5,569 bases of DNA from Candidatus Sigynarchaeota archaeon. Lineage in GTDB: Archaea; Asgardarchaeota; Lokiarchaeia; Sigynarchaeales; Sigynarchaeaceae. The stretch is taken from assembly GCA_030587525.1 (NCBI GenBank), contig JAUQYW010000022.1, positions 1 through 5,569 on the forward strand. Direction: 5' to 3'. Shown here piece after piece: positions 1 to 4,656 of the stretch. The notes beneath the pieces are model-generated. The model saw only the letters and a program-made list of their open reading frames with translations, was not told where the DNA came from and ran no database searches. Within the stretch, counting starts at the first letter, position 1; each line of letters opens with the position of its first letter. The position numbers and the translations under genes were made by a program.

Positions 1-298
1 CCACCACTGCCAGAAATATGCCAAACAGTGCCATGCAACAGAAACAGCCCGCTTTCTGTCCTTCGCCGATGGCGCAAGGCACCCCATTTATTAAACCATA
101 GCCCGACTCGTACATGCTTCGTAAATAGTCTTTTTCCTCGCGCGTCACCAACTGCTTGCAATCGGGGCAAATACCACTTGGGCTGCAGTTATTACAATCG
201 ATCTTGCCGCATACGACGCATAGCCACGGTCTCGTGCCCAACGCAGTCATTTTATTCCCGCAGATCGGGCAGGTATAGGTCGTATAGTGCATACTCAT
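1..298 (-). CDS. Cys-rich zinc-ribbon protein with membrane segment, partial (C-terminus outside window)
   Basis: An open minus-strand frame runs from ATG at 298 off the left edge (99 codons visible, no stop). The first ~50 residues hold CxxC pairs at C10/C13, C27/C30, C35/C38 and C44/C47, with CPICG and CPDCK knuckles, which is the pattern of one or two treble-clef or zinc-ribbon folds. After a polar linker comes a second cysteine cluster (C85, C87, C88) leading into a hydrophobic stretch (about 89-99) that probably begins a transmembrane helix. A second in-frame ATG (292) is possible. I prefer 298 because a GGTGA motif lies 5 bases upstream; that motif is 11 bases from 292. The gene starts 36 bases after the queD stop on the same strand, so co-transcription is likely. 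The family is not recognised. A membrane-anchored zinc-ribbon protein is inferred; no enzymatic function can be assigned. Confidence 0.72.
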   Translation of the reverse strand, partial: MSMHYTTYTCPICGNKMTALGTRPWLCVVCGKIDCNNCSPSGICPDCKQLVTREEKDYLRSMYESGYGLINGVPCAIGEGQKAGCFCCMALFGIFLAVV

Positions 299-303
299 CC
301 GGT

Positions 304-309
304 TCACCC
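304..309 (-). promoter_or_regulatory. Ribosome binding site (GGGTGA) of the zinc-ribbon gene
   Basis: GGGTGA on the minus strand complements the 3' end of archaeal 16S rRNA (anti-SD CACCUCC) and sits 5 bases before ATG 298. This supports 298 over the ATG at 292 as the start. Confidence 0.5.
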
Positions 310-334
310 TAATACCATGAGGCAATCGATTATA

Positions 335-811
335 TTAACTCGTTCCCCCGCTTCCGTTCTCGCCATATTCCGCCGCCGCCGAGCACGTTTCCGCCACGCG
401 CGCGACGATCTTGAAGCCCGGGAACCGCGCTGCCAGCTTGGTGTGCAAGTACTTGGCGAGCATCTCGGCCGTGATGGCTGGCAGCGGCAGAAGCACCACG
501 TCGGACGCCGGTATGGAATACGACTTCCCGTCGAACGCGATCGTCGTGTTTGCGCCCGCGCTCGCGATGACCATGCGCGGCGACACCGCGGGCAACAACA
601 ACCTGTGGTCGAGCTCGTCTAACTCCAGCTGGATCGCCTGCTTCGCATCCACGAAGTCGAGCACCATGCCATTCTTGTTGATGCTGCCCGTTATCTTCAC
701 GCACACGTGGTAGTTGTGGCCATGAAGCCTTCCTCATTTCGGGGGCCCTGCGAGAAAGTGCGCCGACGAGAACTTGCGAGCCATGCCATCGATGATTATC
801 GACACAGTCAT
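335..811 (-). CDS. queD: QueD / 6-pyruvoyltetrahydropterin synthase family protein with in-frame TGA at the catalytic Cys position
   Basis: Members of this family convert dihydroneopterin triphosphate to 6-carboxytetrahydropterin, a step in preQ0, queuosine and archaeosine synthesis, or to 6-pyruvoyltetrahydropterin. Read from ATG 811, the frame gives 158 residues if TGA codon 26 is read through. The zinc ligands are all present: H18 in FSSAHFL, then H30 and H32 in LHGHNYH. Downstream are the GMVLDF stretch, the LDH motif before LLLP, DVVLLP, TAEMLAKYL (family TxEnLA) and the C-terminal VAET-x5-Y block. Length and the long segment between LDH and DVVLLP match archaeal members rather than the 121-residue E. 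coli enzyme. The residue before GRLHGHNY is normally the catalytic Cys; here the codon is TGA (734-736). No frameshift or other stop is seen. Starting at 811 leaves 13 residues before FSSAH, as is usual; ATG 784 is an alternative. Either a selenoprotein or a fresh nonsense allele. Confidence 0.85.
734..736 (-). other. In-frame TGA at the catalytic cysteine codon of queD (candidate selenocysteine codon)
   Basis: The context reads HFLAGPPK-TGA-GRLHGHNYH. In homologues the same site reads ...K-Cys-GRLHGHNY, so the TGA replaces exactly the nucleophilic cysteine (TGC/TGT to TGA is one base). A Cys-to-UGA substitution at a redox or nucleophilic cysteine within otherwise conserved sequence is the usual signature of selenocysteine. 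I searched the 3' flank (334 to about 200, minus strand) and the 5' leader by eye for an archaeal SECIS (stem with GAA/A internal loop) and found no convincing one, so Sec insertion is unproven. Confidence 0.5.
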
Positions 812-841
812 GGATCGACCGCGTGACCCTTACATAAAAAC

Positions 842-856
842 GGAAAATTCATTTCC
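842..856. promoter_or_regulatory. Imperfect palindrome in the queD leader
   Basis: GGAAA and TTTCC arms flank a 5-base centre (ATTCA), 31 bases upstream of the queD start. The region is AT-rich and may overlap the queD promoter; on the minus strand TTTTTATGTAA follows, a weak TATA-like element. It could be an operator, or chance in AT-rich DNA. Confidence 0.25.
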
Positions 857-881
857 TTCTCCCAAAGCTGCCATATTCATC

Positions 882-897
882 TAGAAAGGCTTTTCTA
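882..897. promoter_or_regulatory. Perfect inverted repeat in the divergent spacer (operator candidate)
   Basis: TAGAAA and TTTCTA form perfect 6-base arms around a 4-base centre (GGCT). It lies in the 137-bp spacer between divergently transcribed queD (start 811) and the plus-strand gene at 949, a usual place for a dimeric regulator to act on both. No binding protein can be named. Apart from this and the palindrome at 842-856, the spacer shows no gene. Confidence 0.3.
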
Positions 898-948
898 TCT
901 CGGACCGCAAGATCCTTCTCATTATCAAGATCATCACGGGGATCATAC

Positions 949-1605
949 ATGGGGCGATCGGGCGACAATCTCTTCAAAGCGTTGCGGGCACAAAGTGATA
1001 AAAGCGGAGAGGAATCAAAGGAAAAGGAGACCGAGAGGAATCAAAGCGGAGAGGAATCAAAGGAAAAGGAGACCGAGGTCGAGCGAGTGACGCTCGACCT
1101 GATGGCGAATATGTGTCTTCGCCAGAAGCGAGATTCGCAGAGGAATTCCTCTCTAAACAAGGATAATAGACCGACCCTTAATGATTTAATAAATATTATA
1201 AGAAATCTTTCATCTGCTCGCGCGAACGCGACCAAGTTTTACGATGAAGTGAACAAGATAAACACCGCGCTAACTTGGGGGCGCAGGATGCAGAATCCGA
1301 ATCAGTTCAGAAAAACCGATATTAAGTGGAGTTATGATGGAAAAGCCTATAGCGGTGGCGCTATACACGCACAACTTGAAGGCACGAATGAGGATATAAA
1401 ATATGCACTTGATCATAAAACTCTTACAGATGCGAAATATAAATCGCTCGCTGAGGCTATCCTTTATTTCGTGCCGCCATTAACCGAATGGTTGAAGGCC
1501 GAGAAGGATCCTGATAGAATAGACATAAACACGAACGGTGAAGAAGTTAAGGGCAGCGATGATGTTGACAGTGATCCTCGGTTTTGGGCATTTAAGATAA
1601 GATAG
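949..1605 (+). CDS. Hypothetical protein with charged repeat N-terminus
   Basis: A 218-residue frame from ATG 949, preceded by GGGGAT (938-943), a weak Shine-Dalgarno-like match 5 bases upstream. I do not recognise the family. Residues 18-45 are low-complexity and highly charged: a 14-residue unit SGEESKEKETERNQ followed by a second copy lacking the last three residues, which looks like a disordered or helical linker. Then comes ERVTLDLMAN, encoded by a 31-bp repeat found again at 2893. The remainder (about 70-218) is mixed, with helical-looking stretches, no signal peptide and no clear membrane helix; it ends in an acidic tail and FWAFKIR. The body is AT-richer than queD. The frame is long and uninterrupted despite the internal repeats, so I think it is real. 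It might be a composite ORF assembled by duplication or insertion, since the inserted repeat keeps the frame. Confidence 0.55.
   Translation: MGRSGDNLFKALRAQSDKSGEESKEKETERNQSGEESKEKETEVERVTLDLMANMCLRQKRDSQRNSSLNKDNRPTLNDLINIIRNLSSARANATKFYDEVNKINTALTWGRRMQNPNQFRKTDIKWSYDGKAYSGGAIHAQLEGTNEDIKYALDHKTLTDAKYKSLAEAILYFVPPLTEWLKAEKDPDRIDINTNGEEVKGSDDVDSDPRFWAFKIR
1001..1077 (+). repeat. In-frame tandem duplication, 42-bp period
   Basis: A 35-bp segment at 1001-1035 recurs exactly at 1043-1077, with 7 bases (AGGAATC) between. The period of 42 bp equals 14 codons, so the frame is kept and the encoded charged peptide is doubled. A shorter piece, AGGAATCAAAG, occurs three times (1010, 1036, 1052), which suggests stepwise slippage. 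Confidence 0.9.
1078..1111 (+). repeat. 31-bp dispersed repeat, copy 1, with hairpin
   Basis: Bases 1081-1111 are identical to 2893-2923 (starts GAGCGAGTGACGCTCGACCT). In this copy GTCGAGCG (1078-1085) and CGCTCGAC (1091-1098) form a perfect 8-bp stem around AGTGA. The repeat encodes ERVTLDLMAN in the frame of the surrounding gene. Sequence similarity stops sharply at both ends. Confidence 0.85.
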
Positions 1606-1624
1606 AAGCATCAATCATCCAGAA

Positions 1625-1641
1625 GCGGTTTGGCGAACCGC
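1625..1641. terminator. Hairpin between convergent genes
   Basis: GCGGTT (1625-1630), loop TGGCG, AACCGC (1636-1641) make a perfect 6-bp GC-rich stem 20 bases after the stop of the 949 gene and before the end of the convergent minus-strand ORF (1697). No T-run follows on either strand, so termination is only a guess from position. Confidence 0.3.
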
Positions 1642-1696
1642 CTGAACTACTTGTAGCGCCGCGGGTATGTTCGATTTCCCCGATCTTGTGCCAGTC

Positions 1697-2437
1697 TCAT
1701 TTTGCGTCTTGAAATATATATCGCGATGCTATGAACGTGGTAATGAAGAAGGATTCTCCGATTAACATCGTGCAGATGCCCCCGGGGTAAAGAAAGATCA
1801 TGGCTATGCTCCCGGGAAAGAAGGAGACCAATAGATAAAGCGGAACCGCAAAGGTTCCGATTAAACATGTTCGTTTTATCCTTTCTGGCACGCGTTCTTT
1901 CAAGACAAGTTTGCTCTGAATGATGATTCTTAGGAAGAGCATCGAAAAACCAATTCCATATGCGATGAACCTCCCGAGAGTAATGCCTGGTGTAAAATGC
2001 AAGAAGTCATTGGTGGTAGGAATTCGATCACCAATAATAGGTATAATTAGCGTCCAACAAAATATCCGCTTCCGTTTCCACGCCTTCTGCTTCGTGAAAA
2101 ACTCCTTGGTCACCCGCTCCGGCGCTTGCGGGTGTTTCACCAGCCGGTACTCGGTCACGGTCGTCGTCTCCGATTGTTGCCGCCGCGTCACTGCCACGAT
2201 GCACCCGGCGAAATGCAGCAGGTTATTACCTCCCACGGGTTTGAACACCGACCCCCGCGCCACCGGCGATGTCGCCACGACCCACGTCGGCGGCCGCTCC
2301 AGGCACCGCTTGATGCCGCCTATCATTTCTTGCAGCCCCTCGAACGACCGCGGGTCTGCAGCATCCATCTGCGACGTGAGCCCCGACAGCAGCACGACCG
2401 ACCCCGGCGCCGCCTGCTCCGGCACCTTCTTGGCCAC
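1697..2437 (-). CDS. RecA/RadB-like ATPase C-terminal half fused to a polytopic membrane region (probably chimeric or truncated)
   Basis: A 246-residue frame, shown here from GTG 2437; the frame is open upstream to a TAA at 2518-2516, so the start is uncertain. Residues 12-24 (GSVVLLSGLTSQM) resemble a Walker B strand and residues 62-84 (GSVFKPVGGN, LLHFAGCIVAV) resemble the conserved KPxGGN...H segment of RadA/RadB/RecA-fold proteins. YRLVKHPQAPERV fits the C-terminal strand region. No Walker A P-loop is present, so ATP binding by this product alone is unlikely. From about residue 125 the character changes: hydrophobic spans at about 125-136, 150-173, 190-205 and 209-242 suggest three or four membrane helices. 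DNA changes too, from very GC-rich above base 2100 to AT-rich below it. A natural fusion, a junction made by rearrangement, or a decaying gene are all possible. Confidence 0.5.
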   Translation of the reverse strand: MAKKVPEQAAPGSVVLLSGLTSQMDAADPRSFEGLQEMIGGIKRCLERPPTWVVATSPVARGSVFKPVGGNNLLHFAGCIVAVTRRQQSETTTVTEYRLVKHPQAPERVTKEFFTKQKAWKRKRIFCWTLIIPIIGDRIPTTNDFLHFTPGITLGRFIAYGIGFSMLFLRIIIQSKLVLKERVPERIKRTCLIGTFAVPLYLLVSFFPGSIAMIFLYPGGICTMLIGESFFITTFIASRYIFQDAK

Positions 2438-2460
2438 GATCTCGAGCCCGGGGGCTGTGG

Positions 2461-2565
2461 CTTTCCCGCCGCGGTCTTTCGCTTTCCCGCTTTCGTGGCG
2501 TTCAGCTTCGCAAGGTTATCCCAGTATGGACAGTTACCGTCGCCTATCTTGTAACCCTCCTTGGT
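2461..2565 (-). pseudogene. Frameshifted upstream coding remnant of the RecA-like ORF
   Basis: Minus-strand bases 2565 to 2461 read TKEGYKIGDGNCPYWDNLAK and then a lysine/alanine-rich stretch ending TAAGK. The YKIGDGNCPY segment looks like the start of a zinc knuckle, with W where a second Cys would be expected. Adding one base at 2461/2460 would join TAAGK to ATAPGLEIVAKKVPEQ, the start region of the downstream ORF. This suggests a one-base deletion, or a sequencing error, in a once continuous gene whose P-loop portion is also missing. The alternative frame stays open (PCEAERHESG...) and could be the true N-terminus, so this is tentative. Confidence 0.35.
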
Positions 2566-2684
2566 CGCCTATCTTGTAACAGTTACCGTCGCCTATCTTG
2601 TAACCCTCCTTGGTCGCCTATCTTGTTACCGTCGCCTATCTTGTAACCCTCCGTGTTACCGTCGCCTATCTTGTAACCCTCCTT
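2531..2684. repeat. Nested tandem repeat (49-bp and 30-bp units sharing a 14-bp core)
   Basis: The core GTCGCCTATCTTGT occurs six times, at 2539, 2564, 2588, 2613, 2631 and 2661. The first four form two 49-bp units (2531 and 2580), each holding two cores; the last two lie in 30-bp units (2625-2654 and 2655-2684) that differ at one or two bases at the end. Neither a 49-bp step nor the uneven core spacing (25, 24, 25, 18, 30) keeps a reading frame. Read on the minus strand, single units encode EGYKIGDGN, the same peptide as in the adjacent coding remnant, so the array probably grew out of that gene's 5' part. Confidence 0.9.
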
Positions 2685-2761
2685 GGTGCCGATCGTGTTT
2701 CACTACCCGAAATCGATTTTTTCCAGACCCAATTTAGTCCTTTGACCTACACGCTTTATCC

Positions 2762-2810
2762 GAAAATATATATATGGAAGATATAGAGAGATAGAAAACG
2801 TATTTAATAT
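2762..2810 (+). promoter_or_regulatory. AT-rich promoter candidate for the SDR operon
   Basis: GAAAATATATATATGG (2762-2777) and TATTTAATAT (2801-2810) are TATA-like elements in the only strongly AT-rich part of the spacer, 140-190 bases before the SDR operon. Initiation about 25 bases downstream would leave a leader of about 115-160 bases that contains the second 31-bp repeat. Between 2685 and 2951 I see no other gene. Confidence 0.35.
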
Positions 2811-2886
2811 CTACTGACGAAGTTATGATTGTTCTTTCTAAAACCATCATGAATCGATCGAAAATTGAACGACCAGACTGGATCTT

Positions 2887-2943
2887 GCGCCGGAGCGAGT
2901 GACGCTCGACCTGATGGCGAATAGATTAGAGAAAAAGGGTTGA
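2887..2943 (+). repeat. 31-bp dispersed repeat, copy 2, as a C-terminal coding remnant
   Basis: Bases 2893-2923 match 1081-1111 exactly. Here the sequence is preceded by GCGCCG and reads APERVTLDLMANRLEKKG followed by TGA (2941-2943), 8 bases before the SDR start. The frame is closed by a TGA at 2866-2868, so only the tail of a gene could remain. Bases 2887-2903 also match minus-strand 2125-2109 inside the RecA-like ORF at 16 of 17 positions, in the same reading frame (APERVT). I infer it is the leftover 3' end of a relative of that ORF. Confidence 0.6.
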
Positions 2944-2951
2944 TTTGAAAA

Positions 2952-3761
2952 ATGGGCAGATATGACAAAAAAATCGTTCTCATCGCAGGCGCAAAGGGCG
3001 CAGCGGACGAGATCGCCAAGATCATCTGCGTGGAAGGCGGAACAGTTATCGTTAACGATCCGGACAAGGCGTTGACCGATGCCATCGAGGCTCCGGTCGC
3101 CGAGAAGTTGAATTACAGCACGTCGATGGAGGACACCCGCAAGATGATCGATACACTCGTTGGAAAATGGAAGACAGATGACACAACGAAGCAATCCAAT
3201 AAGGAGTCGGATGGCAAGTACCCGGCCCTCCACGTGGTGATCATGAATTATGATGAATACGAGGCAAGCAAGATGCGTGCCGACCAGATCACCGTGGAAG
3301 CATATCAAAAGGTCATGGATATCAACGTTCGCTCCGTGTTCCATCTACTCGGTGCGGTTCGTGAATATTTCAAGAGCAAGCAAGGGACCACGGAACAAGC
3401 CACGATCTTGATCTTAAGCAGCCTGGTGGGCTTGTCCGGGATCTCCCAGCTCGGTTCGCTCTATGCCGCGGCAAAGGGTGCGGTCAACGGGCTCGTGCGC
3501 GGCGTGGCCAAGGAATTCGGCAGGTTTGCCACCGTGAATGCCATTGCTCAAGGATATTATGCGGAAAAGAAGAACCTGGTCGGGCCGAAGGACAGGATCA
3601 AGGGTGATTACACGATCACGGCGACTGACCGGTCTAAAGAAGACTTGAAGTACACGGACGTCGCGAAAATGGCAGCGTACTTGATTTCCGATGATGCTCA
3701 CATGATCAACGGGCAGATCATCCCGGTCGACGGCGGTTTGTGGCTGCGCGTGCAAGCCTAA
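2952..3761 (+). CDS. Divergent short-chain dehydrogenase/reductase (SDR), possibly a non-catalytic partner subunit
   Basis: A 269-residue Rossmann-fold SDR. The C-terminal half is standard: N125 in MDINV, S157, Y171 and K175 in YAAAK, and GQIIPVDGG near the end. The N-terminal half is not. The nucleotide-binding motif TGxxxGxG is reduced to AGAKGAADE (residues 12-20), the NNAG motif at the end of strand 4 is replaced by MNYD (98-101), and there is an extra charged loop at about 57-92. The segment after strand 6 has AQG where PG is usual, and the S-to-Y spacing is one residue longer than normal. D36 at the end of strand 2 would favour NAD(H) if a nucleotide binds. The start has GGTTGAT 7 bases upstream. 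The gene is followed after 21 bases by a canonical SDR, so a heteromeric reductase with one weak or structural subunit is my inference, by analogy with paired alpha/beta ketoacyl reductases. Confidence 0.85.
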   Translation: MGRYDKKIVLIAGAKGAADEIAKIICVEGGTVIVNDPDKALTDAIEAPVAEKLNYSTSMEDTRKMIDTLVGKWKTDDTTKQSNKESDGKYPALHVVIMNYDEYEASKMRADQITVEAYQKVMDINVRSVFHLLGAVREYFKSKQGTTEQATILILSSLVGLSGISQLGSLYAAAKGAVNGLVRGVAKEFGRFATVNAIAQGYYAEKKNLVGPKDRIKGDYTITATDRSKEDLKYTDVAKMAAYLISDDAHMINGQIIPVDGGLWLRVQA

Positions 3762-3776
3762 AGGAGGAAAAGGTGA
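3762..3776 (+). promoter_or_regulatory. Double ribosome binding site for the second SDR
   Basis: AGGAGG (3762-3767) begins directly after the TAA of the first SDR, and GGTGA (3772-3776) lies 6 bases before ATG 3783. Both complement the 16S 3' end; the second has the better spacing. This strong signal supports tightly coupled translation of the two genes. Confidence 0.65.
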
Positions 3777-3782
3777 AAAGAC

Positions 3783-4559
3783 ATGAAGTTATTGGAAGGT
3801 AAAGTAGCAATCATCACGGGTTCTGGCCGTGGTATCGGTAAAGCGATGGCGGAATTGTTTGCATCAGAAGGTGCCGCCATCACCGTGAACGATATCGATG
3901 CAGATGTCTGCAAGGCGACCGCGGAAGAGCTCAAGAAAAATGGCTTCAAGGCCATTGCATGCAAGGCTGACGTGACGAAAGACGAAGATGTCAAGAAGAT
4001 GGTCGAAGACACGGTCAAGGCGTTCGGAACCGTGGATATACTGGTCAACAACGCTGGCATCACGAAGGATGCCATGATCCACAAGATGGACGACAAGCTC
4101 TTCAACTTCATCCTCGACGTGAACCTCCTCGGCACGATCATGTGCAGCAAGTACGTCATCCCGATAATGAAGGAGAAGCAATACGGGAAGATCGTGAACA
4201 CGGCAAGCGTGACAGGGTTGATGGGCAACATCGGTCAAACCAACTATGCAGCTGCCAAGGGTGGCGTCATTGGTTTCACGAAAGGGCTCGCACGCGAGCT
4301 AGGACTTTCCAAGATCTGCGTGAACTGCTATGGCCCCGGTTTCATCGAGACCCGGCTGACCGCCGTGAAAGCGGATGGCGGGGACCGTAGTGCCCTCGGT
4401 ATGCCGAAAGGCATTCATGACACGGCAATCGCGGCGATACCTTTTGGTCGTGCTGGACAGCCTGAAGATGTGGCGCGTGTCGCGTTGTTCTTCTCATCAT
4501 TCTTGAGCGATTACATCACCGGCGAAGTCATTAGCGTGTCTGGTGGCCAGCTCGTCTGA
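3783..4559 (+). CDS. SDR oxidoreductase, FabG / 3-hydroxyacyl-CoA dehydrogenase-like
   Basis: A 258-residue classical SDR. Visible motifs are TGSGRGIG (residues 12-19) for dinucleotide binding, NNAG (89-92), the catalytic tetrad N114, S142, Y155 and K159 with the normal S-x12-Y and YAAAK patterns, PGFIET after strand 6, and the C-terminal GEVISVSGG. Length is typical for FabG (about 245-260). D37 at the end of strand 2 (VND) suggests NAD(H) rather than NADP(H), which fits an oxidative 3-hydroxyacyl-CoA dehydrogenase better than a biosynthetic 3-oxoacyl-ACP reductase, but sequence alone does not fix the substrate. It is the second gene of a two-gene operon with the divergent SDR, with a strong RBS between them. 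Cytosolic; no signal peptide. The exact role (fatty acid oxidation or synthesis, or another alcohol) is open. Confidence 0.92.
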   Translation: MKLLEGKVAIITGSGRGIGKAMAELFASEGAAITVNDIDADVCKATAEELKKNGFKAIACKADVTKDEDVKKMVEDTVKAFGTVDILVNNAGITKDAMIHKMDDKLFNFILDVNLLGTIMCSKYVIPIMKEKQYGKIVNTASVTGLMGNIGQTNYAAAKGGVIGFTKGLARELGLSKICVNCYGPGFIETRLTAVKADGGDRSALGMPKGIHDTAIAAIPFGRAGQPEDVARVALFFSSFLSDYITGEVISVSGGQLV

Positions 4560-4561
4560 AT

Positions 4562-4590
4562 CCTTTTTGTCTCTATTTTTTTTAGTTTTT
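4562..4590 (+). terminator. Oligo-T terminator of the SDR operon
   Basis: Just after the TGA of the second SDR are three T-runs: TTTTT (4564-4568), eight Ts (4576-4583) and TTTTT (4586-4590), with no stable stem before them. Archaeal RNA polymerase terminates at such T-tracts without a hairpin, so this is the likely end of the transcript. Confidence 0.6.
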
Positions 4591-4608
4591 GGCAACCACG
4601 GTCGTCGA

Positions 4609-4621
4609 ATAAGATTCTTAT
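4609..4621. promoter_or_regulatory. Perfect palindrome upstream of purA
   Basis: ATAAGA and TCTTAT are perfect 6-base arms around one central T, 48 bases before the purA start, between the terminator and the gene. It could be a regulator site or overlap the purA promoter, since it is the most AT-rich piece there after the T-tract. Confidence 0.35.
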
Positions 4622-4624
4622 CCA

Positions 4625-4656
4625 CGTGCGACATGTGTCATCTTGTCGAAAGCACG
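4625..4656 (+). promoter_or_regulatory. Potential leader hairpin ending at the purA RBS
   Basis: CGTGC (4625-4629) pairs with GCACG (4652-4656) and GACA (4630-4633) with TGTC (4644-4647). This leaves a one-sided GAAA bulge (4648-4651) and a 10-base loop. The 3' arm ends on the first G of the GAGGA ribosome binding site, so folding could limit translation start. The predicted stem is short, and it matters only if transcription begins upstream of 4625. Confidence 0.3.

Noticed and set aside
28..312. Plus-strand ORF of 94 codons at the left edge
   Set aside because: It is antisense to the zinc-ribbon frame, whose CxxC spacing is much better evidence of coding.
335..706. Short 123-codon queD starting after the TGA
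   Set aside because: It would lack all three zinc histidines and the catalytic position, so an internal start cannot give a working enzyme.
700..736. Bacterial-type SECIS immediately 3' of the queD TGA
   Set aside because: Only stems of 3-4 bp can be drawn in the 40 bases after the TGA and none has the expected apical loop.
330..737. Minus-strand 135-codon ORF in another frame over queD
   Set aside because: Arg/His-rich shadow frame; the neighbouring frame encodes the QueD motifs. Its ATG at 737 overlaps the TGA codon by chance.
1920..2579. Plus-strand ORF of 219 codons opposite the RecA-like ORF
   Set aside because: Serine/proline/arginine-rich translation with no motifs; the minus strand carries the recognisable KPVGGN segment, so this is an antisense shadow.
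2531..2684. CRISPR array
   Set aside because: The core recurs every 18-30 bp with no unique spacers between copies; intervening bases are themselves repeated.
2849..2902. 17-codon leader peptide (MNRSKIERPDWILRRSE) before the SDR operon
   Set aside because: No ribosome binding site and no regulatory logic; it ends inside the dispersed repeat by chance.
2847..3344. Minus-strand ORF of 165 codons over the first SDR
   Set aside because: His/Ile/Leu-rich antisense shadow; the SDR motifs are on the plus strand.
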